Assembly (NCBI RefSeq): GCF_000717645.1
Contig: NZ_JNZZ01000001.1
Coordinates: forward strand, 186,001-250,000
Source of the DNA: Streptomyces californicus
GTDB lineage: Bacteria; Actinomycetota; Actinomycetes; Streptomycetales; Streptomycetaceae
Length of the DNA: 64,000 bases
Direction of reading: 5' to 3'
The notes below the pieces were generated by a model, which worked only from the letters and a program-made list of their open reading frames with translations, was not told the origin of the DNA and did not search any database. Below are positions 17,192-26,692 of this stretch, in pieces. The stretch's first letter is position 1. Every line of letters starts with the position of its first letter. Both the position numbers and the translations under genes were made by a program.

Positions 17192-18934
17192 TCAGGGGCG
17201 GGGAACGTTGCGCAGGTTGGAGCGGGCCATCTGGAGCATCCGGCCCACTCCCCCGTCCAGTACGATCTTGCTGGCGGAGAGCGCGAACCCGGTGACCATG
17301 TCGGCGCTGATCTTCGGCGGGATGGAGAGCGCGTTCGGGTCGGTGACCACATCGACGAGCGCGGGCCCCTTGTGCTTGAACGCGTCCTTGAGCGCGGACT
17401 GAAGTTGCTTGGGCTTCTCCACCCGGACGCCGTAGGCGCCGGCCGCGCGGGCGATGGCGGCGAAGTCGGGGTTCTTGTTGGTGGTCCCGTACGACGGCAG
17501 TCCGGCCACCAGCATCTCCAACTCCACCATGCCGAGCGCGGAGTTGTTGAAGAGGACGACCTTCACCGGCAGGTCGTACTGGACCAGCGTGAGGAAGTCG
17601 CCCATCAGCATGGAGAATCCGCCGTCGCCGGACATTGCGACGACCTGCCGGTTCCGGTCGGTGAACTGGGCGCCGATCGCCTGCGGCAGGGCGTTGGCCA
17701 TCGAGCCGTGGCTGAACGAACCGATCACCCGCCGCTTGCCGTTGGGCGTCAGATAGCGGGCGGCCCACACGTTGTTCATCCCGGTGTCGACGGTGAACAC
17801 GGCATCCTCGTCGGCCATGTCGTCCAGCACGGAGGCGACGTACTCGGGGTGGATCGGGACGTGCTTGTCGACCTTGCGGGTGTACGCCTTGACCACGCCT
17901 TCCAGGGCGTTGGCGTGCTTCTTCAGCATTCGGTCGAGGAACTTGCGGTCGGACTTGGGCTTCACCCGGGGGGTGAGGCAGCGCAGCGTCTCGCGCACAT
18001 CGCCCCAGACCGCGAGGTCGAGCTTGGAGCGCCGGCCGAGGCGCTCGGGCCGCACATCGACCTGGACGATCTTCACGTCGTCCGGCAGGAACGCGTTGTA
18101 CGGGAAGTCCGTGCCGAGCAGGATGAGCAGGTCGCACTCGTGGGTCGCCTCGTACGCGGCCCCGTAGCCGAGCAGACCGCTCATGCCGACGTCGTACGGA
18201 TTGTCGTACTGGATCCACTCCTTGCCCCGCAGCGCGTGGCCGACCGGGGACTTGATCTTCTCGGCGAACTCCATGACCTCGGCGTGCGCCCCGGCCGTGC
18301 CGCTGCCGCAGAACAGCGTCACCCGTTTGGCCTGGTCCACCATGCGGCAGAGCTTGTCGATCTCGTCGTCGCCGGGCCGGACGGTGGGCCGCTCCGTGAC
18401 GAGGGCGTGCTCGATGGACTTCTCGGGGGCGGCCTTGGACGCGATGTCCCCCGGCATGGTGACGACGCTGACGCCGCCGCGCCCGATGGCGTGCTGGATC
18501 GCCGTCTGGAGGAGCCGGGGCATCTGCTCCGGGTTGGAGATCATCTCGTTGTAGTGGCTGCACTCCTGGAACAGCAGCTCCGGATGGGTCTCCTGGAAGT
18601 AGCCGAGGCCGATCTCGCCGGAAGGGATGTGCGAGGCGAGGGCCAGCACCGGGGCCATGGAACGGTGTGCGTCGTACAGTCCGTTGATCAGATGCAGGTT
18701 GCCCGGCCCGCAGGATCCCGCGCAGGCCGCGAGCGACCCGGTGACCTGCGCTTCCGCCCCGGCAGCGAAGGCGGCGGTCTCCTCGTGCCGGACGTGGATC
18801 CAGTCGATGGAGGAGTTACGCCGGATGGCGTCCACGACGGGGTTCAGGCTGTCGCCGACGACGCCGTACAGGCGCTTGACGCCCGCCCTGGCGAGGATGT
18901 CGACGAACTGCTCCGCCACGTTCTGCTTGGCCAT
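17192..18934 (-). CDS. poxB: Thiamine-diphosphate-dependent pyruvate oxidase/dehydrogenase (PoxB-like)
   Basis: This 580-aa protein has the three-domain architecture of the pyruvate oxidase family: TPP pyrimidine-binding domain (residues ~4-170, catalytic Glu in RHEETAAFAAG), central domain (~195-325), and TPP-binding domain (~385-540) with GDGGFSMLMGDFLTLVQYDL followed by PVKVVLFNN, the GDG-to-NN cofactor motif. PoxB converts pyruvate to acetate and CO2, passing electrons via FAD to quinone. An uncharacterised TPP enzyme with another 2-oxo acid substrate is the alternative. It stands alone, transcribed from a short gap after the PP2C-like gene. Confidence 0.85.
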   Translation of the reverse strand: MAKQNVAEQFVDILARAGVKRLYGVVGDSLNPVVDAIRRNSSIDWIHVRHEETAAFAAGAEAQVTGSLAACAGSCGPGNLHLINGLYDAHRSMAPVLALASHIPSGEIGLGYFQETHPELLFQECSHYNEMISNPEQMPRLLQTAIQHAIGRGGVSVVTMPGDIASKAAPEKSIEHALVTERPTVRPGDDEIDKLCRMVDQAKRVTLFCGSGTAGAHAEVMEFAEKIKSPVGHALRGKEWIQYDNPYDVGMSGLLGYGAAYEATHECDLLILLGTDFPYNAFLPDDVKIVQVDVRPERLGRRSKLDLAVWGDVRETLRCLTPRVKPKSDRKFLDRMLKKHANALEGVVKAYTRKVDKHVPIHPEYVASVLDDMADEDAVFTVDTGMNNVWAARYLTPNGKRRVIGSFSHGSMANALPQAIGAQFTDRNRQVVAMSGDGGFSMLMGDFLTLVQYDLPVKVVLFNNSALGMVELEMLVAGLPSYGTTNKNPDFAAIARAAGAYGVRVEKPKQLQSALKDAFKHKGPALVDVVTDPNALSIPPKISADMVTGFALSASKIVLDGGVGRMLQMARSNLRNVPRP

Positions 18935-19045
18935 GGGTACGCGCCCTTCCTTGCCCGTGATCCGTGCACTTCGGTTGTCCGGAGACCGGAGCGGCGAAAC
19001 ACGGTCCGCCGGGCTCCGGAATCCATCAACCCACGGTGGGCGCGG

Positions 19046-20887
19046 TTACGCCTCCCAGACGGCGGCGCAGGTGCGGTCGTCGGCGTACCCCTTCACGCGG
19101 AGCTGGACGTCGGCGAGGAAGGCGGGCAGACCGGGCGCCCCGCCGCTCCCCCAGCGGTCGGCAAGCTCGGCGGGGAGCTCCGGTTCACCGCGCATCGGCT
19201 CCGCGAGGCCGCTGCCGCAGAGCATCAGCGTGTCGCCGGGCCGCGCCACGGAGGCCCGGAAGCGGAACGGCTCGGCAGCCGGCTCCGAAGGTCCTCCGGC
19301 CTCCTCCGCGGGCGCCGAGGTGATCTGGAGGTCCATGGTCAGCCGGTCGCCGTCCGGCCCCTCCTCGGGCTCGTCGCCCGGCCGCGTGCCCTCGGCGGCC
19401 GCCGGAACGACCGGTTCCAGGTCCTGGACGACTGGTTCCAGGTCCTGCCAGAGCCCGTCGCGGAGCCGGAAGAGTCCGCCGCCGCCGACACCGAAGAAGA
19501 CCCGGGTACGGCACTCGGGGTCGGCGGACAGCAGCAGGCAGCGGAGGTTCGCGGTGTACGCGTCGGGCGCGACGCCCAGTTCGGCGGCGCGGGCGCGCAG
19601 CTTTCCGTACGTACGGTCGGTGAGCCGGTGCAGCCCGGACTTGAGGTCGCTCCGGCGGCCGGCCCTTATGTCCTCGGAGAGCCGCAGATGGCTGCGGGCG
19701 ACGGCTCCGCCGATCCAGCGGCAGGCGTCGGCGGCCGCGAGGTGCGCCGCCTCGCCGCCCCGTCTGCCGCCGGCCAGAGCGACGAGGACGAGGGCGCTCT
19801 CGGCGGTCCCGAACCGGGCGGTCAGCAGCCCGTCGCGACGGGGCTCGCCGCGGAAGCGGGCGGAGTCGCCGCGCACGGAGGCGGTGCGCAGGGTGTACGT
19901 GCCGTACCGAGCCCCGTCCAGCACGGTGTCGGGGACGAGCGTGTCCAGGTTCTCCGAGGTGGCGGAGGGCAGGGCGGCGGGCTCGGCGTCGTAGGTGGGC
20001 GGCCGCTCCCCGAGGTGCCCGACGGCGGGCCGCGCCCCGGCGGCGAAGGCGTCCGCGCCCGCCGGCGGCCCGTGGGGCGCGCCCGCGTCGGCCGCGCGGC
20101 CCGGCTCCGCCGGCTCCGGCGCCCGGGGCGCGGCGAAGGTGCGGGGCCCGGAACGCCCGCCGGGCGCCTCCCAGGGCGCGGGGAAGACGGCGGTGCGGGG
20201 CGAGGGCGGAGGCGGCGGCGATACGGGCGGCGGGGGCGGGGCGGACCCGTGCCCCGGCGCCCGGGGCGGGAGCGGCGGCGGGGGCCGGAGCGGCAGGCGG
20301 GGGTCGGACGGCGGGGACGAGTCGGGCGCGCCAAGGGCGGATGCACGGGCCGGGGGCGGCGGCACGGGCGCGCCGGGGACGGGTGTGCGGACCGGGGGCA
20401 GGGGCGGAGGGGCGTGGTCCGGGACGGGCACCGGCTTCGCCTCAGGTGACGCGGGGGCGCCCCGGCCTCCGTACGCCCTCTCGCCACGTTCCGGAGCCTC
20501 GTCGCGTTCCGGAGCCTCGTACCGGTCCGGCCCCTCATCGCGGTTTGGCTCGGGCTCCTCGTACCGGTCCGGCTCGGGCTCCTCGTACCGGCCCGGACCC
20601 TCGTCGCGGTCCGGCTCCGGCTCCTCGTACCGGTCCGCGTACGGGTCCTCGTACACCTCCGCGTCCGGGCCTCCGTACGCCTCCGCATACGGGTCCCGGG
20701 CGGGCTCCCGGGCGGTGTCCCGGTGGTCGTCCACCGGTCCGCCGACCGCGTCCGACACGGAGTCGAAGCGGTCTTCGAGGCTGTCGGCGCCGCCGCTGCC
20801 GGGGCCGGCGTCCGGCGCGCTCTCGTCGTACAGCTTGCGCCACCAGTCGTCCTCGTGGGCGGCGGGCTTCTCCCCCTGCTGACTCAT
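19046..20887 (-). CDS. PP2C-like protein with long disordered acidic/proline-rich N-terminus
   Basis: This 613-aa protein has a WWRKLYDE motif near the start, then ~60 residues of acidic near-repeats (YEEPEPDRDEGP and variants), ~130 residues of Pro/Ala-rich sequence, and a C-terminal PP2C-like domain. The domain keeps the closing DDRTCAAVW motif but reads LAGGRRGGEAA where active phosphatases carry the metal-binding Asp-Gly of ADGMGG, so the Asp appears replaced by Ala. It may be a pseudophosphatase or a binding domain. ATG at 20887 follows AGGGG; an extension to 20980 is less likely. Confidence 0.75.
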   Translation of the reverse strand: MSQQGEKPAAHEDDWWRKLYDESAPDAGPGSGGADSLEDRFDSVSDAVGGPVDDHRDTAREPARDPYAEAYGGPDAEVYEDPYADRYEEPEPDRDEGPGRYEEPEPDRYEEPEPNRDEGPDRYEAPERDEAPERGERAYGGRGAPASPEAKPVPVPDHAPPPLPPVRTPVPGAPVPPPPARASALGAPDSSPPSDPRLPLRPPPPLPPRAPGHGSAPPPPPVSPPPPPSPRTAVFPAPWEAPGGRSGPRTFAAPRAPEPAEPGRAADAGAPHGPPAGADAFAAGARPAVGHLGERPPTYDAEPAALPSATSENLDTLVPDTVLDGARYGTYTLRTASVRGDSARFRGEPRRDGLLTARFGTAESALVLVALAGGRRGGEAAHLAAADACRWIGGAVARSHLRLSEDIRAGRRSDLKSGLHRLTDRTYGKLRARAAELGVAPDAYTANLRCLLLSADPECRTRVFFGVGGGGLFRLRDGLWQDLEPVVQDLEPVVPAAAEGTRPGDEPEEGPDGDRLTMDLQITSAPAEEAGGPSEPAAEPFRFRASVARPGDTLMLCGSGLAEPMRGEPELPAELADRWGSGGAPGLPAFLADVQLRVKGYADDRTCAAVWEA

Positions 20888-20952
20888 GCCCCTATTGTCC
20901 ACCGACGGGGCGGCCCGAAACCGGGACATCGGGAAAGTGCGGTCCGGGAAAG

Positions 20953-21002
20953 GGGTCCGCCGGACGTCCTCACCCCCCACGGGAAGGACGCCCGGCGGAC
21001 CC
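20953..21002 (-). terminator. Stem-loop between the S8 protease and PP2C-like genes
   Basis: GGGTCCGCCGG (20953-20963) pairs with 20992-21002, and CGTCC (20965-20969) pairs with GGACG (20986-20990), giving a 16-bp stem with one mismatch. It lies about 90 nt past the protease stop. Confidence 0.75.
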
Positions 21003-21089
21003 GGTCGACGTGATCGGCGTCTCGGCGTGTCAGCCGTTCGTACGCTCAGCTCGTACGCTCAGCCGATCACCGGTTCAGCGAACCGCCGT

Positions 21090-24000
21090 TCACCGCACGG
21101 CGTACGCGTCGTGGACGGTCTGGACGACGGTGTTGCCGTTCGCGTCGGTCAACTCCGTCCGCAGGGCGACGGACTTGCCCGGCGCGTCCGCGTGGTCGAC
21201 GGTCGCGGTCCACCGGCCGCCCTGAGCGGCGGTGGCGGCCGCGTGCCACGTCTCGCCGCCGTCGTAGCTGAAGGAGACCTTCGCGGCGGTGAGTTCGCCG
21301 GGGGTGTACCCGGCGTGTCCGGTGGCGGTCAGCCCGATCCGCTGACCGTTCTTCGCGGGCACGGTCTTCATGCCGTCCATCGGCACGTCGTAGCGCGGGA
21401 AGAGCATCGGGATGCCCTGCGAGTCCACGTCCGGCTTCCGCTCCGAACGGAAGCCCCAGGTGGTCTCCGTCAGCGTGGACCGCTTCCAGACCTGGGCGGG
21501 CGAGCCGATCTTGGTGGTCGTCATGGTCAGTTTGTACGCGGCGTCCTCGGCGGGCACACTGAACGCGCCGTACGGGTAGCCCGTCTCACCGACGACCTCG
21601 CCGTCGCGCGTCAGCCGCATTCCACCGATGTCACCGAACGAGCCCTGCTGACCCACGTGTTCGGAGTCGGTCATGAACGCCGGTGCGAAGCCGACCGTGT
21701 TGTCCTGACGCTCACCGGCGAGCGCGGGCTCGCCGTCCGCGTCGCGCGGGGCGCCGGGGACCAGGAGCCCCCGGTACCAGTTCTCCGTCAGCGCGCGGCC
21801 GGCCTGGTACTCACGGGCGTCACCGGTCATCAGCTCGCCCCACGGGAAGCTGGAGGAGAGCATCTTCTGCCAGACGGTGTCCCCCGCCGTGTAGTACTCG
21901 GTGCGCTTCCCGGGAGCCGCGACCACCGCCATGGTGGAGGCGAGGAAGGAGCCGCCGTACGGGCGGGAGACCACGAGCGTGTCGACGAAGTCGGCGGCCA
22001 CGCCCATGGATTCGTGGGTGGAGACGACCGAGCCGAGCTTCTTGTCCTTGACCTTGTAGGTGCGGTCCGAGGTGATCTGCCCGTTCTCCGGGAACGACAG
22101 GTTGTAGACGTACGGGCTGACGGCCGTGGCGGTCCAGGAGACCTCCGACTTCCCCTTGCCGAGGGCCTTCTTCAGTACGGCCGCCTCGTCGGCGCGCAGC
22201 CCGAGGACGGGCAGGGGCGCCGCTCCGTAGCCGAGGCTGGGCTGCCAGTCGCCGGCCTCGGAGCGGTGCACCAGGAGCGCCTTCGCCCCGGCGGCAGAGG
22301 CGTTCCGCGCCTGGTCCACCGCGCCCGCGTCGTCATCGCCGCCGGTCCTCACCAGGGCGATCCGGCCCTTCGCTCCGGCGGCCTTCAGCTCGGCGGCGCT
22401 GCCCGCACCGGCGTCGACGACCTCGGCGCGGCCGGTGCCGTCCAGGTTGACCGAGCCGGTGGTGGCGGGCCGGGGGTGCAGGGCCGCTCCGCCGACGATG
22501 CCGAACTTCTGGATCTGCGGGGCGTAGGCACGCCAGTAGGACGTGAACTCGAAGTCCCCGTCACGGGCCTTGCCCTGGACGTCGACCAGGTAGTCCTTGA
22601 TGATTCCGGTGCCGGAGACCGATCCGGAGTGCAGCCAGGTGTCGTCCCAGGTACGGCCGAACGAGAGGGTCGCGCCGCGGGTCTCGGAGACCCGGTCCTC
22701 GGTGCGCACCTTCAGGCGGTGTGCCTTGCGGGCGTCGAGGACGAGGGTGGTGTCCTTCGTGACGTTCAGCTGCGGGCGCGCCAGATAGCCCACGGAGGCG
22801 GCGAGTCGACCGGTCGGGTCGCTGGTGTCGGGCGTCTCGATGAAGCTGGAGACGAAGTAGGCGCCGGGCCGCACCTGGTAGGTCTGGTCGGCCGCGCCCT
22901 CGTTGAAGCGGCGTTCACCGGACGAGGTGTCGGTGCCGATGAGGTCGACGGAGGAGATGCCGTCCGCGGGCTTCCCGTTGCCGTCGACGAGCTTGACGCG
23001 CAGCGTGACCGTCTCCGGTGCCACGTAGAGGGAGAACGGGGTGGAGACCTTCACTCCGCCGGTGGCCGTGGCGAGGATCCGGCCGGTGACGTCGCCGTAC
23101 TGGGCGGCGGTCAGCCGGGCGTCCGGGGCGACGGCGAGCGGCACCTCGACGGTCTCGCCGGCGGGCACGGTGACCGAAGTCCGCTTCAGCCGGGCGATGT
23201 CCGAGCGGACCTTCGAGCCGTCATTGCCGGTGACGCCCGCGACCTTCAGCGACAGCTTCACCGGCTTGGCGCTCGTGTTGGTGTACGGCACGGCGACGGT
23301 GGTCCGGTCGCTCTTGTCCTGCGGCCAGTTGAACGTGCCGCCCTGCACGGCGGAGGCGCCGAACACGGGCGTACGGATCGCACGGGCCACATCGAGGCGG
23401 CCACCGCCGGTCTCGCGTACGTCACCGGGAACGGCGCTGTGCGCCGAGGAGACCAGGGCCGCCTTGATCTGCTGGGCGGTCCACTCGGGGCGGCGCTGCT
23501 TCAGCACGGCCGCGGCGCCCGCGACGTGCGGGGTCGCCATCGACGTACCGGACATGGAGCGGTACGCGTCCGAGCCCCGGCCGCCCGCCGACGCGGCGGA
23601 GATCGCGACGCCGGGTGCGGCGATCTCGGGCTTGAGGGTGTGCGAGCCGGTCACGGGGCCCCGGCTGGAGAAGTTCGCGGTGGAGTCGTCGCGGTCGACC
23701 GCGCCCACGGTCAGTACGCCGGGTGCGCAGCCGGGCGAGGAGACGGTGTTGAGGGAGGGGCCGAGGTTTCCGGCGGCCACCACGAACAACGTGTCCTTGT
23801 TCTGCGCGAGTTCGGCGGCGGCCTGGGCCATCGGGTCGGTGCAGTCGCCGGGCTCGGCGGAACCGAGGCTCATGGAGACGACGTCGGCCTTGTTCTCGAC
23901 GGCCCACTCCATGCCCGCGATGATCCAGGAGATCGCGCCGGATCCACCGTCGTCCAGGACCTTGCCGACCATCAGGTCGGCACCGGGCGCCACGCCCTTC

Positions 24001-24866
24001 TTCCTGCCGCCGCTCGCGGCGCCGGATCCGCCGACCGTGGACGCGACATGGGTGCCGTGGCCCTGGAGGTCGTCGGTGGAGCCGGTCTCGGTGAAGTTCT
24101 CCGACGCGGTGATCCGGCCCTGGAGGTCGGGGTGTTCGGCGTCCGCGCCGCTGTCCAGGACGGCGACCTTGGTACCGGTTCCGTCGTAGCCGGCGGCCCA
24201 GGCTGCGTCCGCGCCGACCTGCTTGGTCGAGCGGTCGAGGCTGGCCTTCACCTTCCGGTCGAGCCAGAGCTTCTTCAGCCCGGAGCCGGAGGACAGCGTG
24301 CGGCGTGCGGTGAGGTCGGCCCAGAAGTCGGCGGCGCGCTTCTTGTCGGCCTGGAGCGCCTGTCCGCCGATGACGTCGAGGACCGCTCCGCGCTCGGCGC
24401 CGCGCGGGGTGGCGAAGGAGCGGCGGGCCGACTCCGCGGTGTAGGTGGCGATCAGCGGGACGTGGTCGGCCCTGCTGTCGTCGTACCCCTGGCGGATGAG
24501 CCCGGTGACGTTGAACAGTTCCTCGTCCACGGTGCCGGCGGCGAGCGCGGAGACGGCGGACTCCGGGTAGACGTACAGGTCCGGTCCGGACTGCCGGGTC
24601 TGGATCAGCGGGACGCTGCCGTCCTCGCGGGGCAGGGCGGTGGCGGCGGCCGCGCCCGAGGCGTCGGTGGTCACCAGGAGCCGGTCACCGGTGACGAGGG
24701 TCAGCGTGACGGGCTTCGGGGCGGTGGCGGCGGCGGCCGCGCTCCCGGTGATCGGTCTCTTCGCGCCGGGCGCGTCCGGTGGCGCTGCCACGGACGGTGC
24801 CACGACGGTGACGGCGAGCACGGCGGCGGTCGCCGCTCCGAGTGCCGTACGCGATATCGGGCGCAT
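21090..24866 (-). CDS. Secreted S8 family (subtilisin-like) serine protease, 1258 aa
   Basis: A Sec signal (MRPISRT, hydrophobic core, SVAAPPDAPG) is followed by a propeptide. The catalytic domain has Asp in VAVLDSGADAEHPDL, His in DLQGHGTHVASTVGG, the oxyanion Asn in VVAAGNLGPS and Ser in SMSGTSMATPHVAG. A large C-terminal part of about 750 residues includes a PA-like segment (GRIALVRTGGDDDAG) and beta-rich domains. It should be exported and degrade proteins outside the cell. ATG at 24866 is preceded by GGGGAG; the in-frame extension to 25034 is rejected because the signal peptide starts here. It is divergent from a regulator. Confidence 0.92.
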   Translation of the reverse strand: MRPISRTALGAATAAVLAVTVVAPSVAAPPDAPGAKRPITGSAAAAATAPKPVTLTLVTGDRLLVTTDASGAAAATALPREDGSVPLIQTRQSGPDLYVYPESAVSALAAGTVDEELFNVTGLIRQGYDDSRADHVPLIATYTAESARRSFATPRGAERGAVLDVIGGQALQADKKRAADFWADLTARRTLSSGSGLKKLWLDRKVKASLDRSTKQVGADAAWAAGYDGTGTKVAVLDSGADAEHPDLQGRITASENFTETGSTDDLQGHGTHVASTVGGSGAASGGRKKGVAPGADLMVGKVLDDGGSGAISWIIAGMEWAVENKADVVSMSLGSAEPGDCTDPMAQAAAELAQNKDTLFVVAAGNLGPSLNTVSSPGCAPGVLTVGAVDRDDSTANFSSRGPVTGSHTLKPEIAAPGVAISAASAGGRGSDAYRSMSGTSMATPHVAGAAAVLKQRRPEWTAQQIKAALVSSAHSAVPGDVRETGGGRLDVARAIRTPVFGASAVQGGTFNWPQDKSDRTTVAVPYTNTSAKPVKLSLKVAGVTGNDGSKVRSDIARLKRTSVTVPAGETVEVPLAVAPDARLTAAQYGDVTGRILATATGGVKVSTPFSLYVAPETVTLRVKLVDGNGKPADGISSVDLIGTDTSSGERRFNEGAADQTYQVRPGAYFVSSFIETPDTSDPTGRLAASVGYLARPQLNVTKDTTLVLDARKAHRLKVRTEDRVSETRGATLSFGRTWDDTWLHSGSVSGTGIIKDYLVDVQGKARDGDFEFTSYWRAYAPQIQKFGIVGGAALHPRPATTGSVNLDGTGRAEVVDAGAGSAAELKAAGAKGRIALVRTGGDDDAGAVDQARNASAAGAKALLVHRSEAGDWQPSLGYGAAPLPVLGLRADEAAVLKKALGKGKSEVSWTATAVSPYVYNLSFPENGQITSDRTYKVKDKKLGSVVSTHESMGVAADFVDTLVVSRPYGGSFLASTMAVVAAPGKRTEYYTAGDTVWQKMLSSSFPWGELMTGDAREYQAGRALTENWYRGLLVPGAPRDADGEPALAGERQDNTVGFAPAFMTDSEHVGQQGSFGDIGGMRLTRDGEVVGETGYPYGAFSVPAEDAAYKLTMTTTKIGSPAQVWKRSTLTETTWGFRSERKPDVDSQGIPMLFPRYDVPMDGMKTVPAKNGQRIGLTATGHAGYTPGELTAAKVSFSYDGGETWHAAATAAQGGRWTATVDHADAPGKSVALRTELTDANGNTVVQTVHDAYAVR

Positions 24867-24884
24867 CGCTCTCCCCAGGTCAAT

Positions 24885-24918
24885 CCGGAATGAAGCAGCC
24901 CAAGGGGCAGAATTCCGG
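24885..24918. promoter_or_regulatory. Inverted repeat in the protease/regulator divergent promoter
   Basis: CCGGAAT (24885-24891) and ATTCCGG (24912-24918) form an inverted repeat with a 20-nt spacer, just upstream of the protease ATG and within the 212-nt gap shared with the divergent regulator. It is a candidate operator. Confidence 0.4.
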
Positions 24919-25078
24919 GGCTTGTTGGTGCTGCGGTGGCGCCACATTGGCAGAGGTGCCAGAGGTACGGGGGATGATGTGGGCGGCGGGTTTACGCCGT
25001 GGCCTTTTCCCGCCACCCGCAGGCCCGGCAGCACGGGCGCCGCGGTGCGCGATCAGCACGTTCGGGGAGGTCGGGAGA

Positions 25079-26071
25079 ATGCTGGGGGCCATAGGTCTCG
25101 ACGAGAGGCAGGAGACGGCGTATCGCGCGCTCGTCGCCGCGGGGGCGGCGGAGCTGACCGATCTGGCGCTCCGGCTGGCGCTGCCGGAGGCGGAGGCGGA
25201 GCGCGTGCTGCGGCGGCTGGAGCAGCAGGGGCTCGCCGCCCAGTCCTCCGCCCGGCCCGGCCGCTGGGTGGCGGCGCCTCCGGGGGTGGCGCTCGGCGCG
25301 CTCCTGATCCAGCAGCGGCACGAGCTGGAGCGGGCGGAGCTGGCGTCGGCGCTCCTCGCCGAGGAGTACCGGGCCGAGGCGAGCGCGCCGGCGGTGCACG
25401 ACCTGGTGGAGGTGGTGACGGGGGCGGGCGCGGTGGCCCAGCGGTTCCACCAGTTGCAGCTGGGAGCGGTCTCCGAGGTGTGCGCCCTGGTGACGGGCAG
25501 GCCGGTCGCGGTGACCGGGATGGAGAACGAGTCGGAGGAACGGGCGGCCTCGCGCGGGGTGAGCTACCGGGTGGTGGTCGAGCGCGAGGTGCTGTCGACA
25601 CCGTTCGGGATCACGGAGGTGTCGTCGGCGCTGGGCCGGGACGAGCAGTGCCGGGTGGTGGACCGGGTGCCGACGAAGCTGGTGGTCGCCGACGGGAGCC
25701 TCGCCATGGTCCCGCTGACCGGGCGCGACGCGGAGCCCGCCGCCCTGGTCGTGCACGCCAGCGGCCTGCTGGAGTCGCTGATGGGCCTCTTCGAGTCGGT
25801 GTGGCGCGATGCCATGCCGCTGCGGCTCGGCGGGAGCGGCGGGGTGCGGGAGGAGCGGGTCGGGCCGGATCCGGCGGACCTGGAGATCCTGTCCCTGCTG
25901 CTGGCCGGCCTGACGGACGCCAGCGTGGCCAAGCAGCTCGACCTGGGGCTGCGGACCGTGCAGCGCCGGGTCAAGGGGCTGATGGAGCTGACCGGGGTCT
26001 CCACGCGGCTCCAGCTGGGCTGGCACGCGTACGAACGCGGCTGGGTCGCCCGCACCGGCCCGGAGAGCTGA
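25079..26071 (+). CDS. TrmB/LuxR-type helix-turn-helix regulator
   Basis: This 330-aa protein starts with a TrmB-like winged helix (MLGAIGLDERQETAYRALVA followed by LTDLALRLALPEAEAERVLR), has a middle effector-like region, and ends with a LuxR/GerE-like helix-turn-helix (ILSLLLAGLTDASVAKQLDL, then GLRTVQRRVKGLMELTG). Streptomyces has many such two-ended regulators. ATG at 25079 has GGGGAGG and GGGAG upstream. Divergence from the S8 protease suggests it controls that gene. Confidence 0.82.
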   Translation: MLGAIGLDERQETAYRALVAAGAAELTDLALRLALPEAEAERVLRRLEQQGLAAQSSARPGRWVAAPPGVALGALLIQQRHELERAELASALLAEEYRAEASAPAVHDLVEVVTGAGAVAQRFHQLQLGAVSEVCALVTGRPVAVTGMENESEERAASRGVSYRVVVEREVLSTPFGITEVSSALGRDEQCRVVDRVPTKLVVADGSLAMVPLTGRDAEPAALVVHASGLLESLMGLFESVWRDAMPLRLGGSGGVREERVGPDPADLEILSLLLAGLTDASVAKQLDLGLRTVQRRVKGLMELTGVSTRLQLGWHAYERGWVARTGPES

Positions 26072-26170
26072 GGCGCGGGCCCCCGTCCGGCTGGGCATCG
26101 GCGCAGGTCGCCGCAGGTGGCCGGTCCACGCTGACGGGCGGAATGGGGCGCTCTGCGGCAGGCTGGTCGG

Positions 26171-26653
26171 ATGAGTGTGTGGCAGCTCGTGGCCGTGGGC
26201 CTGGTCCTGCTGCTGGGCCTGGTCGGGGTGCCGGCGCCGGGCGTGCCGGGGCAGGCGATCGTCTGGGCCGCGGTGCTGTGGTGGGCGCTGACGGACATGA
26301 CGCCGACCGCCTGGGGCGTGCTGATCGGCGCGACGGCGCTGATGCTGCTGAACCAGGCGCTCAAGCCGCTGCTGCCGCCGCGCCGCCCGGGCGAGTCCGG
26401 GGCGCCGCGCCGGACCCTGATGATCGGCGGGGTCGCGGGGATCGTGGGCTTCTTCGTGGTGCCCGTGGTGGGCGGCGCCCTCGGGTACGTGGGGGCCGTC
26501 TTCGGCGCGGAGCGGCTGCGGCTGGGCAGCCGGGGCGCGGCCTGGGCGTCGGTCCGCTCGGTGATGCGGGCGACGGGCTACGCGGTGCTGGTGGAGCTGT
26601 TCTGCTGCCTGCTGGTGGCGGGCGCGTGGCTGGGCGCGGTGCTCTGGGGCTGA
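26171..26653 (+). CDS. DUF456 family membrane protein
   Basis: This 160-aa protein has about four hydrophobic segments (near 4-24, 28-62, 82-108 and 132-158), glycine-rich as in DUF456 proteins (GVPGQAIVWAAVLWWAL, IGGVAGIVGFFVVPVVGGALGY). Function is unknown. It lies 99 nt after the regulator, convergent with the Ada/AlkA gene. Confidence 0.8.
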   Translation: MSVWQLVAVGLVLLLGLVGVPAPGVPGQAIVWAAVLWWALTDMTPTAWGVLIGATALMLLNQALKPLLPPRRPGESGAPRRTLMIGGVAGIVGFFVVPVVGGALGYVGAVFGAERLRLGSRGAAWASVRSVMRATGYAVLVELFCCLLVAGAWLGAVLWG

Positions 26654-26692
26654 CGGAGACCCTCCGCGCGGGACGGGGCCGCCGCCACGGCG

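Noticed and set aside
20886..24893. Plus-strand frame of 1335 codons opposite the S8 protease
   Set aside because: The minus strand carries the signal peptide and the D-H-S triad; the plus frame has only shadow-type composition.
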